64,000 bases of DNA from JBBPZA01 sp963728925 (GTDB lineage Bacteria; Actinomycetota; Thermoleophilia; Solirubrobacterales; Solirubrobacteraceae), in the NCBI GenBank assembly GCA_963728925.1, contig CAVSMB010000015.1, forward strand, positions 62,001-126,000, given 5' to 3'. Each line of letters opens with the position of its first letter. Position 1 is the first letter of the stretch. The notes beneath the pieces were generated by a model. The model saw only the letters and a program-made list of their open reading frames with translations, had not been told where the DNA came from and searched no databases. Below are positions 63,774 through 64,000 of the stretch, in pieces. The translations under genes and the position numbers were made by a program.

Positions 63774-64000
63774 ATGGGCGGACAGCGGGAGACCCTGCAA
63801 GCCGGCTACGAGGCCTTCGCACGGGGCGACCTCGAGGCGATGATGGCGGTCGCGGACGACGACGTGCTGTGGCAGGGCACGCCGGTGGAGACGGTGCCGG
63901 GCGCCGGCGATCACCGCGGCAAGGACGCGATCGCCGCGATGCTCGGGCAGATCCCCGAGCACTGGGACGACTTCTCGGTGACCGCCGACCAGTTCGTCGA
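63774..64000 (+). CDS. SnoaL/NTF2-like protein (3' end beyond window)
   Basis: The ATG at 63774 opens a frame without a stop to the window end (75 codons): QRETLQAGYEAFARGDLEAM, MAVADDDVLWQGTPV and GDHRGKDAIAAMLGQIPEHW. The helix, the A-x-GDL-x-A-M, and the D-V-x-W strand are the SnoaL-like/NTF2 cone fold, used by ketosteroid isomerases, cyclases and dehydratases. It begins 12 bp after the aldehyde dehydrogenase, so probably belongs to the same operon. Confidence 0.85.
   Translation, partial: MGGQRETLQAGYEAFARGDLEAMMAVADDDVLWQGTPVETVPGAGDHRGKDAIAAMLGQIPEHWDDFSVTADQFV

Overview
The window is about 73% GC by eye, densely coded on both strands, with frequent GTG/TTG starts and start/stop overlaps (GTGA, ATGA, TTGA). 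Gene content (two-domain acyl-CoA dehydrogenases, several GMC oxidoreductases, WS/DGAT acyltransferase, AAC(2')-I acetyltransferase, LysRS/MprF-type fusion, leaderless TANNNT promoters) points to a free-living, lipid-metabolising actinobacterium, most likely the Solirubrobacterales/Thermoleophilia. That placement is inference. No rRNA, CRISPR, plasmid origin or intact insertion sequence was seen.

Layout. 1-5.3 kb: a sigma-70 factor cut by the window edge, divergent from a giant PAS-GAF histidine kinase fused to its own NarL-type response regulator; then a broken tyrosine integrase abutting tRNA-Arg(UCU). 5.3-16 kb: secreted PQQ-type propeller, DHA2 efflux pump, DMT transporter, a GMC oxidoreductase lying between two scraps of an amino-acid permease, a LysRS-remnant::MprF chimera and a frameshifted rhomboid-like membrane protein. 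16-25.9 kb: SIS sugar-phosphate protein, FAD oxidoreductase, hydrolase-adenylate cyclase fusion, methyltransferase, PAP2 phosphatase, lipid kinase, peptidoglycan-binding repeat protein and others. 26-33.5 kb: a four-gene lipid/sterol-like cluster (GMC oxidase, alpha/beta hydrolase, acetoacetate-decarboxylase-like protein, patatin) and a convergent metallophosphoesterase.

33.9-37.8 kb holds the most unusual system: a coupled operon of a trypsin-co-occurring-domain protein (Trypco1), a membrane-anchored CHAT protease and an HExxE putative metallopeptidase, with a small charged protein, ending at tRNA-Pro(UGG). It resembles the protease-centred conflict cassettes known from multicellular and filamentous bacteria. 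37.9-43.5 kb: GNATs including AAC(2')-I, a VWA fragment, TfoX and MmcQ/YjbR proteins, and a glutarate cluster (GntR, glutaryl-CoA dehydrogenase, class III CoA-transferase) with a palindromic candidate operator. 43.5-50.2 kb: mostly housekeeping enzymes. 50.2-64 kb: beta-oxidation genes, ECF sigma plus ogt, a histone H1-like protein, wax-ester/TAG synthase with SDR, and alcohol and aldehyde dehydrogenases.

A cross-cutting feature is the number of damaged genes. Large internal losses mark LysRS, acyl-CoA synthetase, thiolase, crotonase and amino-acid permease; single-base frameshifts mark the integrase, the rhomboid-like protein (two) and acyltransferase-3; the VWA protein and one GNAT are truncated or run on. 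Several losses join conserved N- and C-terminal blocks in frame. Either the locus is eroding or the assembly has local errors; raw reads would decide.
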